NCBI GenBank assembly: GCA_030490835.1
Contig: CM059972.1
Coordinates: 54,603,563 to 54,667,562 of the forward strand
Reading direction: 5' to 3'
Origin: Annona cherimola
Lineage: Eukaryota; Streptophyta; Magnoliopsida; Magnoliales; Annonaceae
DNA: 64,000 nucleotides
Under the pieces are notes generated by a model. It was not told the origin of the DNA, searched no databases, and saw only the letters and a list, made by a program, of their open reading frames with translations. Both the position numbers and the translations under genes were made by a program. The first letter of the stretch is position 1; every line of letters starts with the position of its first letter. Shown here in pieces: positions 1-12,160 of the stretch.

Positions 1-457
1 CTTGTTGTATAAATCTTGATTTAGCTTGGGTAGCTAAGATCAAGTATATGCAAAGTAGGGTGTGATTGGAGTGAGACTCATCACCTACTTTTGCATGTGA
101 GTTGTTTATGCCCCCTAGAGCTAGAATCTAGAAGAGAGCAAGTGGCTCTAGTTGTATATGCCCCCTAGAGCTGGAATCTAGAAGAGAGCGGTGACTCTAA
201 GTGTATTCGTGGAATACATAGTGGAATCCAAGTCACAACAGAGTGTGAGCTTGGAAGAGTGGAGTAGGGAAGGTTTGCCCGAACCACTATAAATCTTGTG
301 TTATATTTCTTTTTACTGCTTTATCTTTATTGCTCTCTAGCTCTTTTCAAAAGGGGATTAATTACTCAAGGGGTTAAGTCTTTATTTACCAAATATTTTT
401 TAAAGAACCCAATTCACCCCTCCCCTCTTGGGTTTTGCCACTAACTCGGGACCAACA
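1..457 (+). repeat. copia-1 upstream LTR, terminal fragment
   Basis: These are the last 457 bases of a copia LTR that continues off the left edge. They match the end of the downstream LTR (about 5670-6085) and, inverted, the LTRs of copia-2. A TATA-like CTATAAAT lies at 287-294, and the LTR ends with CCAACA at 457. A block of 50 bp (101-150, with the CCCCCTAGAGCT core) is repeated at 151-200. The downstream LTR has only one copy of this block. Mid-gag sequence follows directly at 458, without the PBS seen in copia-2. Confidence 0.9.
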
Positions 458-973
458 GAAAGTACATCAAAACTGAAACAAGAAAATGAACTACTATTGA
501 AGGAAGTGGAAAAATTGAAAAAGGAGAATGAATCCTTAAATGAATCATTAGCTAAATTCTCTAATCTAGGAGAAAATGTGAAAATATTTCTAAACATGAC
601 CTCTCAAATCAATAGAAGAGGTCTTGGATACTCCACATTTGAGCAAAGAGAAAGCGGCAAATCGAATGTGCCAATACTTGGGAAAAATCAAACCAAAACT
701 GCACCTATTTACATACCTAAAGGGAAACGAGTTGTTTGGACCAAAAGGCCAACTTTTGAACCACTACATACTTGGAGGCCTACTCCTAGATTACCAATGA
801 CTTGTAATTTTTGCAACAAGATGGGTCACAAAATTCATAGATGCAACTTTAAGAAACTATATGACCATGGTGCAAAATTAGTTTGGGTTCCAAGAAACAC
901 AAGATTTGGACTTTCAAAGATAGAACAACAAAGATTAAATCAGTTTACTAACCCAAATGAACCCATAAAATGA
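458..973 (+). pseudogene. copia-1 gag remnant (coiled coil and second CCHC knuckle)
   Basis: This is the C-terminal third of a copia Gag. An open frame actually runs from 428, so its first residues come from LTR sequence and the rest from gag. Visible parts are a Glu/Lys/Leu-rich stretch typical of a coiled coil (about 465-590) and a CCHC zinc knuckle, CNFCNKMGHKIHRC (811-852). After it comes a WVPRNTRFGLSK tail shared with the other two copies. The UBN2-type N-terminal domain and first knuckle are missing. Gag ends at TGA 971-973, where pol begins in the +1 frame. The family role is nucleocapsid and particle formation; this copy cannot provide it. Confidence 0.9.
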
Positions 974-3900
974 GTACCAAAGAGATAAGATTTATTTGTT
1001 CATTTTTCAGATATGTTTCAAGGCAAAGGCAAGCAACGTTTGGTTCATGGATAGTGGTTGCTCAAGGCATATGACCGGTGAAAGAAGTTTATTTCATAAA
1101 CTCAAGCCTTGCAACGATGGAACTGTTGCTTTTGGAAATAATGAGAAAGGTAAAATCAAAGGTAAAGGAAACATTTATAGTATTTCAAATGCATGTATGG
1201 AAGATGTTTTATTTGTTGAAGGACTCAAGCACAATTTAATGAGTATTAGACAATTATGTGACAAAGGATACAAGGTTGTGTTTGAATCATCTATATGTAA
1301 TGTATTTGATGGAGAACATATCATGTTTAGCGGAAAAAGACATGGAAATGTATATTTGGTTTCACTTGATGAACTAGATGGTCAATGTCTAATGGCCACT
1401 GACAATGATCCATGGGTTTGGCATAAGAGGCTTGGACATATAAACATGACAAATATAAAGACCATATGAAAGAAGATTTTGGTAGAAGGATTGCCTAAAT
1501 TGAAATATGACAAAGATAAAATTTGCAAGGCATGTCGATTGTCAAAAAAACCTAAAATGCCTTTCTCTACCAAAAAGGAAATTTCCACCACTAGGCCACT
1601 TGAATTGCTACACATGGATCTATATGGGTCATCCGACATTTTAACCATTGGTGGAAAGAAATATGTATTTGTAATAGTTGATGATTTTTCAAGATTCACA
1701 TGGGTAATTCTCTTAGCTAGCAAAGATGAAGCCTTCTCTATGTTTGCAACTTTTGTAAACTTGGTACAAAATGAAAAAGAATGTACTATTATGACTATTA
1801 GAAGTGATCATGGTGGTGAGTTTGAAAATAAACGTTTCATAGAATTATGTAATGAAAAAGGAATTTACCACACATTTTCTGCACCAAGAACTCCACAACA
1901 AAATGGAGTGGTAGAAAGGAAAAAATAGAACAATACAAAAGATGGCTAGAATAATGCTAAATGAGACTAAATTATCCAAGAAATTTTGGGGTGAAGCTGT
2001 AAGTACAGCTTGTCATGTATTGAATCGAGTTACCATTAGAGCTATCTTGAAAAAGACCCCATATGAGCTATGGAAAGGAAGAAAACTAAATATTTCTTAT
2101 TTTCATGCTTTTGGTTGCACATGTTATGTTTTGAATAATGGAAAAACCAACTTGGGAAAATTGGATGCTAAGAGTGATGAGGCAATATTCCTTGGATACT
2201 CATCAAATAGCAAAGCACATAGTCTTCAGCAAAAGAAACCAAGTTGTAGAAGAGTCAATACATGTTGTTTTTGATGAATTTAACCCATGTTTCAAAAGAA
2301 AAGATGATTTAAGTGATGCAGATGAGATAACAAGTAGCCTTGAAAAATTGTCTATGGAGAAGCAAAAAGAATCCATGGAGGAAAGGGTAAGTGAAGGTAA
2401 TAATTCCTATAAACCTCCAACTGATTTAAAGTTCAAAAATGCCCATCCAATTGAACAAGTTATAGGGAATGTCTATGAAGGTGTAAAGACTAGAAGGTCA
2501 AAACAAAATATTTGTGGACAATACGCCTTTGTATCAAAAATTGAACCATCCACTATAGACTAAGTCCTTGATGATGAAAACTGGATCATAGCAATGCAAG
2601 AGGAATTAAATCAATTTGAAAGAAACCAAGTTTGGCATCTTGTTCCAAGACCAAAAGATTTCATTATCATTGGCACAAAATGGATCTTTAGGAACAAATT
2701 AGATGAAAGTGGACTTGTGGTGAGAAACAAAGCTAGACTTGTGGCAAAGGGATACTCACAAGAAGAGGGAATAGATTTTGAGGAATCCTATGCTCCGGTT
2801 GCTAGATTAGAAGCCATTCGTATCTTACTAACTTTTGCATCTCACATGAACTTTAAACTATTTCAAATGGATGTTAAAAGTGCATTTCTGAATGGTTATA
2901 TAAATGAAGAGGTGTATGTTGAACAACCACCTGGATTTGAGGAGAAAGATTAATATAAAGTTGTATATAAATTAACCAAATCATTATATGGATTAAAACA
3001 AGCCCCAAGAGCTTGGTATGAGAGATTAAACAAATTTTTGATTGATCATGACTTCCAAAAGGGAAAGGTAGACACCACTTTGTTTATCAAGTACAAAGAA
3101 AAATATATCTTGATTATTCAAATTTATGTTGATGACATTATTTTTGGTGCTACTAATGAGATTCTTTGTCAAGAATTTTCTGAGCTTATGCAGAAAGAAT
3201 TTGAGATGAGTATGATGGGGGAGCTGAATTTCTTCCTTGGACTACAAATTAAACAATCAAGTGAAGGGATCTTCATAAACCAGTTCAAGTACATCAAGGA
3301 AATGTTAAAGAAGTTTGACATGGAAAACATCAAAGGGGCAAACACGCCTATGAGCTCAACCATTAAAATTGACAAGGACGAGAAAGGCAAACCAATCGAT
3401 TTAAAATTATATAGAAGCATGATAGGTTCTTTATTATATTTAACTGCTTCTAGGCCTGATATATTGTTTAGTGTGTGTATGTGCTCTAGATTTCAATCAT
3501 GTCCAAAAGAATCACACTTGGTAGCTGTAAAAAGAATTTTCAGATATTTAGTAGATACTACCAACATAGGACTTTGGTATCCAAAGCGTTCTAATTTTGA
3601 TCTAATCGGCTACTCGGATGCGGATTTTGCCGGCTACAAGGTAGATAGAAAAAGCACTAGTGGAACATGTCAGTTTATTGGGAACATGTTGGTTTCATGG
3701 TTTTTAAGAAAACAAACTAGTATTGCTCTATCTACGGTGAAAGCTGAATATCTTGCCGCCGGGAGTTGTTGTGCCCAATTGCTTTGGATGAAACAACAAC
3801 TTAGGAATTATGGCATGAACTTTAAAGATATACATATCAGATGTGATAACACAAGTGCAATATGTTTAACTAAAAATTCAATTTTGCATTCTAGGACCAA

Positions 3901-4069
3901 GCATATAGACCTTAGACATCATTTTATTAGAGAAGATGTAGAAAATCATAATATATGTTTGGAATATGTGAGAACAGAAGATCAAATTGCAGATATTTTT
4001 ACCAAACCTCTAGCAAAAGAACCATTTTATAAAATTAGGAATGATATGGGAATGCTTGAATTAACTTAG
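969..4069 (+). pseudogene. copia-1 pol (protease, integrase, RT, RNase H), broken
   Basis: Domains run in Ty1/copia order. Aspartic protease has the DSGCSRHMTG motif near 1040-1075. The GAG-pre-integrase HHCC zinc region lies at about 1420-1545. The integrase core has HMDLYG, RSDHGGEF and an NGVVER glutamate motif (about 1610-1920). Reverse transcriptase has VKSAFLNG and the catalytic YVDD at 3125-3136. RNase H has YSDADFAG and a DNTSAICL motif, up to about 4000. Breaks: TGA near 1467 (Trp in other copies), an extra A near 1920, a 2-base loss near 2220, TAA near 2561 and TAA near 2951 (both Gln in other copies). The RT active site is intact, but no continuous product is possible. Confidence 0.93.
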
Positions 4070-4394
4070 AAAAAGCACAAGCTGAGGGGGAGCACAGGTT
4101 CAGGGGGAGCAACCCCGCCATTCTCAAGGGATCTCTATTTTTGATAAATTGACAAAAAGAGGGAGAAGAGATCGGGATTTGAGTCTCCATTTTAAATGCG
4201 TGTCTGAATGGTTTTAAGTCTTAAATGTTTGTGTGAATGATTTTAACTTGTGATATATTGGAAGAAATATGTATGTTAAACTCATGTTTTTTAACTTGTG
4301 ATTTATTGGAAATGTATGTTAAAAATCAAAATGCAAAAATAGTTTGTCTTAAAGACATTGAAAGGTATATACTCAAATCAGTTTTGTCAATCAT
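4070..4394 (+). other. copia-1 pol-to-PPT spacer
   Basis: No gene is seen. The stretch starts with a purine-rich segment (GAGGGGGAGCACAGG) that is also present, inverted, at the same place in copia-2 and copia-3. There is no env-like ORF. Short repeats of a TTTTAACTTGTGAT block lie near 4220-4300. Confidence 0.7.
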
Positions 4395-4409
4395 AAAAAA
4401 GGAGGAGAT
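4395..4409 (+). promoter_or_regulatory. copia-1 polypurine tract
   Basis: AAAAAAGGAGGAGAT ends directly at the first base (TGTTGG) of the 3' LTR. It is the expected plus-strand DNA priming site. The other copies have the matching purine runs on the minus strand at 22189-22202 and 56427-56440. Confidence 0.88.
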
Positions 4410-6085
4410 TGTTGGAAACATATGGAAAATAAGCCAAGACTATGTTTTGATGATTAACAAATCAATTTGAGTAAGTTTTGGTTACTAACATGTTTGTGAA
4501 GATGATTGAAGGTTATAAAAATGAAGAATATGAAGCATGGAAAGTCAAGTCGACTTAGGCATCGACTTAGGCCAAGTCGATCCCCAAGTCGACTCCAGTA
4601 GCGACTTCAGCTCGTCATTTTCATCCAGAGTTGAAAACGGGGAACCAAGCTACCGAAGTCGCAAACAAAGTTGACTCCGCATGCGACTTGGGTGAAGTCG
4701 CAGACCAAGTTGACTCCAGCTTTGACTTCGAGGCGTCATTTTCATCCAGAGTTGAAATCGGGGATGAGAGCTGCCGAAGTCGCATCCCAAGTCGACTTCG
4801 CATGCGACTTGGGTGAAGTCGCAGACCAAGTCGACTCCAGCTTCGACTTCAGTGCAAAAATTGCTGAACGAGTTAATTCAATGACAGATTTGAGTAGAGA
4901 TGAAGATCAAGACAACTCAAACACTCAAATAAAGATCAAATGGAGAATCAAAGCAATCAGGGTTGCATAAATTCATCATGTTGGATCATGAACACTTACT
5001 CAGACATCTTCCATGCATTCCAAGATTCAAGTACTCAAGAACTCAAGAAAAGGAATCCAAGGTTTTCTATGTAAATAATCATAAAGTGTTCCAAAGACAT
5101 ATAAATCAAGGGAGAACAATCAATATGAAGAAAATCAAATGATCAAAGTCATCTCTGAAGATTTCAAGTTCAACTAGTAAGCTGAAGAAGTGAAGTCACA
5201 CCCGAAGCCGACTTCACCTGCGACTTGGGTCAAGTTGAGGACCAAGTCGACCCAGACTGGAACTTGAAGAATCTGCAAACAGGCGAAGTCGCACCCGAAG
5301 TCGACTCCATCTACGACTTGGACGAAGTCGCACCCGAAGTCGACTCCACCTGCGACTTGGGTCGCAACAGTCGGAAAATTTTCGAACGTTGGCGCATTAA
5401 ATGAGCACCACCTACCTCCAAATGTTCGAATTTCCTCACAAATTATATAAGGCATTCAATATGAACAAGGAGGGTAGCTGAGAAATCATTGAATGAGCAT
5501 AACTCCCATCTCTAAGAGCATTAAGTGATCAAGCCATCATATAGAAGAAGAACTCCGCTTCCAAACTGCCAAGAGCTGCCTGCTGAATCATTAAGCCTAC
5601 GTTATAAGTTCTTCTCTGCGCCAAATCTGCCTCTACACAACAGTAACGTGTAAAAACTCTCTTTTGTTATTTCTTGTTGTATTGAACTTGATTTAGTTTG
5701 GGTAACTAAGATCAAGTGTAAGCAAAGTAGTGTGTGATTGGAGTGGAACTCATCACCTACTTGTGCTGTGAATTGTTGATGCCCCCTAGAGTTGGAATGT
5801 AGAAGAGAGCAGTGACTTTAGTTATATTTGTGAAATACGACAGTGGAACCCAAGTCACAAGAGGTGTGAGCTTGCAAGAGTGGAGTAGGGAGGTTGCCCG
5901 AACCACTATAAAATCTTGTGTGTTGATATTCATTTCTTCTCTTTGCGCTATATTGCTTTCCATTTTGTTTCTTCATAAAGGGGACTAGATTAATTCGGGG
6001 AAAAGTTTTTGTTTAAGTTGAAAAATTTTAAATACCAAATTCACCCCTCCCCTCTTGGGTAATTGTCATTAACTCGGGAACAACA
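4410..6085 (+). repeat. copia-1 3' LTR
   Basis: The LTR of 1676 bp starts TGTTGGAAA and ends CAACA, after the PPT. U3 carries two clusters of CGACTT/AAGTCG words (4545-4850 and 5190-5360). A tandem pair of about 121 bp lies at 4612-4733 and 4734-4852. Two identical hairpins, GCGACTT-5 nt-AAGTCGC, lie at 4683-4701 and 4804-4822. The TATA-like CTATAAAAT is at 5906-5914, leaving a short R-U5 of under 180 bp. The 50-bp duplication of the upstream LTR is absent here. Confidence 0.93.
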
Positions 6086-9000
6086 GGTGACACTTAATAA
6101 GTGATCATCCTCCCCTAGGGAAGAAAACCTTTCATGAGACAGCACGCGAGCCAGGCGTCTGCTCATGAGCTTCCTCCCATTTCAGAGAGGGCGCTGCCGG
6201 CCTCCAGCCTTCCCTGAGCGACTCGGCTACACGTAGAGGTGAACTCTAGTTTACGACCATCTTGGTCCGTAACCGCCTCCACCATGAGCCTAATACATCG
6301 TTTTGCACACACTCGTATGCTAGCAATGATTTTCACAAAACTTAGCTCAGTCATTTGACTGTGCCCTTTTTCAAGCCTCGGCTTGATATGTATAAAGCCA
6401 ACTCAGTCCGCAGACTATGCCCTTCTCGAATTGAGAACTAGGCATGATTGTTTTGATAATAAAATATTTTAAACCACTCAGTCCGCAGACTATGACCTTC
6501 TCGAATTGAGAACTGGGCATGGTTGTTTTGAAAATAAAATATTTTTGTAAACTATTTCCAAATCCTAATGTTAGGATGATCACCCTTAAAGAGTTTAGCA
6601 ATGTTTTAAGAAATCCATTTTACCAAACATTTGAAATATTTGAGAAACAATATTTGGCAAAACTTTAATAATTTGCTAAACAACTTTTGAAATTCTCATT
6701 TTAAGAAGCTTTTGAATTAATTCAAAACTCGCATAGATAAAACTTTTCTTGATAACATTTTTATGAGCAAAACATATGCAACTCTTTTCTATCCATTGTA
6801 ATGGCATTATTGGTCTTGTCCACGTCACTTCCTTGTTACTCTTATATATAGAGGAGTTTGCATAATCTTTTGATCATTATTTAAACATAAAATCCATCAA
6901 ATCATTTTGTAGGACTGGTCACCATTAAATCTTTTTGGAACATAAGAGTAAAGCATCTTCAAAGTGTTACAACTCTAAGAGTTGTAAAGCACCTTGATAG
7001 ATTATTTCAAAACACCTAAATAAATCTCAAAACACGTACATAAATTCAATTTATGACATTTAATGGAAACCATTTCAAAACATCTATTTATTTCTAGAAA
7101 CCATTTTGTACAGAATTACATTTTTTCAATAAAACTCCTTGGAAATAGAATTTCCATGGTTTGTTTTTGAATATCATTTTATGAAAGAGTCAAACTCTTT
7201 CAAAATAAAACTCTTTGTAAACCACACTTGTATGAACTTGTTTATATTAAAACCATCTTAAAACCCACATCATATTTTCAAGAACTGAGCTTGCTTACTC
7301 TGTAAGCAATTCTCCACATCATTAATATAAACATGATCAAGTAATTTTAATACTTGAATATAAACATTATGCTTGAAAATTCACTTACTTGTTTTGTAAG
7401 CAACTATGAAACTAACTTATTAAAGCAAGTTCATAAATTTCATAAAATTCCTTTGAAACAATATTTTGGAAAGCTCGCTTGCTTACCTATGAGCAAACTC
7501 TTAAAATCATTAATATAAAACATTTCCTATCTTGGCAATACTTGTGATAAAGTAAAACTTGTGCTTGCCCACTTGTAAGAAACTCATAAAAACATCAACA
7601 TAAATATATTTTCTTTTAATCATTTCAACACATAAGGACATCAATATTTTGGAAAGTCCGCTTGCTTACCTTATGACGATCAACTGTTTTCCTCAACTTT
7701 CCTCATTGCCTTTCCCTAGACAAGTAAACATGATTTTTGATCATATACAATTCACAATGACTTGCATACCTAAAGTTTTCCAACTTAGGCCGTTTCATAT
7801 GGAGTTAACTCTAAACCACTTATTCTTTGAATTGGGTGTTTTTTCCACCTCTACATCCATGTATCACTTAGCGTTTTTCATGGTTTACCCATTCCTTCCT
7901 TATTTAAGGGTTGATTTTCCAAATCCTACTTAGGATTTGTAACATTTAGCTAAACCCAACATTTTGGATTTTAGCATTTTATACTTAGCATATAATTCCT
8001 ATAATTGACATATTATTTGAGAAAATCTCTTAAGACATTTTCCTAAGGGTAACGGCTATAATTTGGTTCTAAATTTTTTTGAAATTTTGCAATTTTCCCC
8101 AAACAGCCCTATATATTACATTTTACCCTTATCTGTGTTTTCTAAAATCACATCATAGGTACTTAATCACTCACTTAGTGATCACATCATAGGTACTTAA
8201 TCACTCACTTAGTGATCACAAATTTGTACCTCTTTTGTAAACCTTGTTTACACATTAAAATGAAAATAAAATCCATTAAAAATTTTGGAACTTATTATTA
8301 AATTCCAAAACATCCCTTGTCTTCTTATTTTCACTAAGTTCCATCTTCTTATTTACCCATTAATTCTATATACATATAATAACATCAAATATCAATCACC
8401 TTTGCTGTCCTTAATCCTTTATTACACTCTTTACTAACATATATATCAATTTGGATCATTTCTACATAGGTTTCATATTTCTTTTTTATTTTTTTCTCAA
8501 ACTATCCACATATGCTGAAATCAGGCATACTGATATCTCTAAATCTTGATTTATAATCAAATCAAGGGATTTAATTTTGAAATTTCTATCATACATCAAT
8601 AAATATATGAATTAACCTTAATAAATATTTCATCATGAAATATTAACATTACATATATATTTTGGCATTTTCACTATGCTGGACAGTGTTGTGAATTTAG
8701 GATGAGCCCTAATCACGTGAATTATAACCCATACTAATATCACCCAAAAATAAATTTAGATTTTGGTTGAGTTATCTTAATGATGGATTACACATCATAT
8801 AAAAATTTAATATAAAAAAACCTTCTACAAAAATTATTAAAAATCATTTACTACAGCTGATCCTGTCACCCGTTCTACCCTATTTAGGTTGATCTTCTCA
8901 GATTTTTAATTTCAAACTTGCTTAATATTTCGATTTGAAATTTTGGTTGTTCCATAATAATCGTATAATGAGCTTGTAAACAAATCTTTATGGTAAAAAT

Positions 9001-12000
9001 ACTTCGTTTACTACTTCTTTCATATTTTGGTTTATAACATCATATAACTTCCAGATTTGAAGTATAAAATCAAAATTAACATATACTTATGTAAGGACTA
9101 GGTATTTTATTTTATTTTATTTTCATTATAACCCTTCTCTATTTATGAGATAACTTATGAACATGCCACTAGGAGTTTATAATGTTAATGGATGCATAAC
9201 ATATATGCATGTATTATGATCTTAGCACACTGAGTATAAATTTAAATGTGTATGATTAGTGTGTCATTGTTAAGCACTATAACTATTTTTTTTCCCTTCG
9301 CAGAGTAGGTACGGGGTTCGACCTGACCAGTCAGGTCGCAGGGGTGAAGGGGGCAGCGCCCCCAGAGAAAATTTTAATTATTAAGTTGTAGGAGCGGGGA
9401 ATTAAATTACTAATTGCGACTGGACCCGACCCATGCCCCGACCCGACTCAATGGATTCTATTAACATAAGCGGCCCGCGCTCTAGGGCTTCATTCCCATT
9501 TCGCGCCCGACCGCGTTTTCTCCTCCTCCTCTTCTGGTTCTTCGTTCCTCTTCTACTTTCTCTTCCACTCAGTTCAAACCACCCGTGATCTCTTGAGGGA
9601 AACTATACCAACTACCTTGAAGGTCATAGATCCGAGTCCAGGAAGCTCCAAGGCTCCAAATTTCTGCAGTCCACATCTAGGGTCGCTGTCTTGGGAGGGA
9701 TAACGGTCAAGGTAAGTAGATGTCGCCCCTTCTCGATTTAGTGATGAAATTTTATGTTAAACGCGATGCGAGGCTAGAGGGAATGTATAGCTTCTAACGA
9801 CTCCATGGTATTAGGCGTAGAGTTCGTAACAGTTAGGGTTCATGGGGAATTTACTTTGAATGCGTGATTTCTATGATGTAAAAGACTTCTTAGCAGTTGT
9901 TATATTGTTGGAATGTGACATGAATTGATTTGCCCCAATCGAGAGTATGAATTGAAGGTTCTTTCATTTCGCACCTATCATGTGTTTGATAAAATGCTTG
10001 TGTGACAGATCTATGTGTTGAATCTGAATTGTGTTGATGTTGTATGCGTGGTTTGCGATGTGTTTCATTGTCTGTTATGTATGATGTGTTATCTCAAATA
10101 GTTGGTTGTAAGGGTTGTTCATTGCCCCTGATTGACATGAGGAGAGGGTTGTTCATGGCCCTTGATGGACATGAGTAGATTGGTCGTGTTGTTCAATCTG
10201 TGTGTATGGTTATATGCATACGATCTTGGGAGTGGGTATTGGATCCATGTGTATTAGCTTCATCACTATATGAGCATCCATCATTATGCTTATTTCCATT
10301 TTGTGCTAACCACTATCTACTTACTGGGTCTATTTAGACTCATATCATTTGTTATTGTGCTTTTAGATCGCAGGTCAGAGGGGGAACTTAAGGATGGAAC
10401 AAGTTGAAGATCAAACATGAGAGACTCTAGCACAATATGTTGATTTCAGTTCTTTTAGACTTGTGCTCTTTTTGATAATCATATATGTAGACAATTATTT
10501 AGGCGGATTCGCTTTGACAACTATAATGTATTTGGTATTTCAGATTGGATTATAATCCTTGTTGATGCACATATGCATGACTATTATATCTGTTTGTTGT
10601 GTAAGGAAAATATTTAATGATTTCCTTCTATATGAATGTTCTTATTATATGAAGATGCAAGTATATAAATAGGATTGAATGTTACAGATGGAAATGTTAT
10701 GAATATCAGGTCATGTATTCCATATTACCCCTTGTATGTTATGGGGAGATGCTGCCGAATTTTTCCTAGATTGTGTAGTACCCATTGACTAGTTCTTGAG
10801 TAATTCTTTGAATGGGGTGTTACAACTTACTTGATTAATTGGTAATACCTCCTTTGAGAACTTGAAATTCCCTTCTCTTTCTTTATTTTCCTCCCCTCGG
10901 CTCGTTCCAGCCACTGCCCTTTGTACTTTTTTTATTTTTTCTCCAACAGCAGCTCATTGCACATCCTCACTGCCTCCTTATATAGGCATTTCTTTTTCAA
11001 TTTTTCCTTTGCAATTTCGTCCTAAATGGAGGGTAAAGTTTTGAAAATTTACACTATAGTTTATTCAAAAATTCTCAGCCACATATCTTATTAGTTTATA
11101 TTATTTTCGGATTTTTTGCCACAGCTATATCCATCTTTTCAATACAGCTGTCCCCTTAGTCAACCCTACTTGGCAGCCCTATTTTTTAATATTTTCTTAA
11201 TTATTTTAGCTGCCAAATTTCCACATAGGATAATACTTATCCCATTTCCCATTAATATATATATTTTTGGATTTTTTTTAATATTAAAATGTGTGCATAG
11301 CAACCCTTGGACGTCCTTTAATGCGCTACTGCCTTTTAAAATTTTTTATTATTTTAATTAACTGTTAATGACCCTTATAGCCCACTCTAGGTGGCCCCCT
11401 AATGGTCCCTTGGAGAAATTCAAGGTCACTTGACTTTTGTTAATTTTTAATTATTTCATGAATAATTAAAATTAACCATTCATTAACCACATGTAAGTAA
11501 GCATAATGCACTAGGTTTTGATAATCTGAAATGGGCTATATTATAAAACATATTATCATAATCATCCATAAAAATTTTGGGCTTAAAATAATAATTATAG
11601 ATTGAGTTATTGAATTTTGAAGTTAATTCATCAATTAATTATAACAATAATAATAATTTTATTCAAGATTTTAAAATTTCCACCGTTGATCATATAATTT
11701 ACCTCATGATCAAGTTACCCTTAAAAGTTCATCTTAATCGAACTTCAACATTGCCCGATATGAATTTCCTAAGAATTTTTGGATTTAATAATATTTTTGA
11801 ATTTCCAAAATGATATGGAAATTAATAAATTTTTTTTCCATGTCAACATTCTCTACCCACTTTCTATTTATAATTTAACCCCAATTTGACTTCTTACTTA
11901 ACCACTCTTAATAATACTTAAATTTATAACCATCCTTAATAATACTTAAATTTACAATTTTAATCCTCCCATTGGGTAGAATATATTAAAATAGACCTAC

Positions 12001-12160
12001 CCTCCAAATTTCACGTTAATCCAACTTGTATTTTACAAGTTACAGATTTTTTTAATAAATTTTCAACCACTTAGGGTTAATTATTCATATTAGGGTTTGT
12101 ATAACCTTAATTAATTCATTTAATGAGATTGTTTAAATCTCCAAATTTCTGGGTTCCACA
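6086..12160 (-). repeat. LTR-A2: long Ty3/gypsy LTR, interrupted
   Basis: This is a minus-strand copy of the long gypsy LTR family seen at 14358-19915 and 43200-47158. It runs from the copia-1 insertion (6086) to its own 5' end at 12160, which reads TGTGGAACCC on the minus strand. A 1735-bp solo LTR interrupts it at 9090-10824. Plus-strand LTR-A1 sequence follows at 12161, so A2 inserted into A1; the right-hand target copy would be ATTTT. It holds the family's conserved middle block (about 6086-6260), CAGTCCGCAGACT hairpin words (6388-6490) and the splice-like block near 7665-7720. A 34-bp tandem duplication lies at 8147-8214. No real gene is seen; the AT-rich ORFs are not conserved. Confidence 0.87.
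9090..10824 (+). repeat. LTR-B1: solo LTR, TSD ACTTA
   Basis: A 1735-bp unit with TG...CA ends (TGTAAGGAC...GGTGTTACA) is flanked by perfect 5-bp repeats ACTTA (9085-9089 and 10825-10829). A second copy with the same ends lies at 41087-42791. Neither has a PBS, PPT or coding domain beside it, so solo LTR is the best call; a small non-autonomous element is possible. Orientation is inferred from a GC- and CT-rich leader (about 9470-9570), a donor-like CAAG/GTAAGTAG at 9711 and an acceptor-like TTTTAGATCGCAG ending at 10373. About 77 bp (near 9311-9386, with GGGGGCAGCGCCCCC) is absent from the other copy. Confidence 0.9.

Larger units (their letters stand above)
1..6085 (+). mobile_element. copia-1: Ty1/copia LTR retrotransposon, 5'-deleted
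   Basis: The order is LTR fragment, gag remnant, pol, PPT and full 3' LTR. The protease-integrase-RT-RNase H order marks Ty1/copia; gag and protease wording resemble the Maximus/SIRE lineage (tentative, from memory). The same family occurs at 20563-29150 and 55873-64000 on the other strand. The 5' side lacks the PBS and the N-terminal half of gag. Right of the 3' LTR the flank (GGTGA, 6086-6090) is a minus-strand gypsy LTR, so copia-1 inserted into it; the left flank is outside the window. Confidence 0.93.

Noticed and set aside
974..1010. Short intron between gag and pol of copia-1 (GT at 974, AG at 1010)
   Set aside because: 37 bases is below the usual lower limit for plant introns. A longer intron using the same acceptor is not excluded.
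4070..4394. Env-like ORF in the copia family
   Set aside because: All three copies have only about 300 bases between pol stop and PPT, without a conserved frame.
4631..4970. Frames reading VANKVDSACDLGEVADQVDS and similar in copia LTRs
   Set aside because: They translate the CGACTT/AAGTCG repeats; several frames on both strands look alike and none is kept between copies.
7649..7933. 94-codon plus-strand frame as a host gene
   Set aside because: It lies antisense within LTR-A2 and crosses the splice-like block of the LTR; not kept in the other LTR-A copies.
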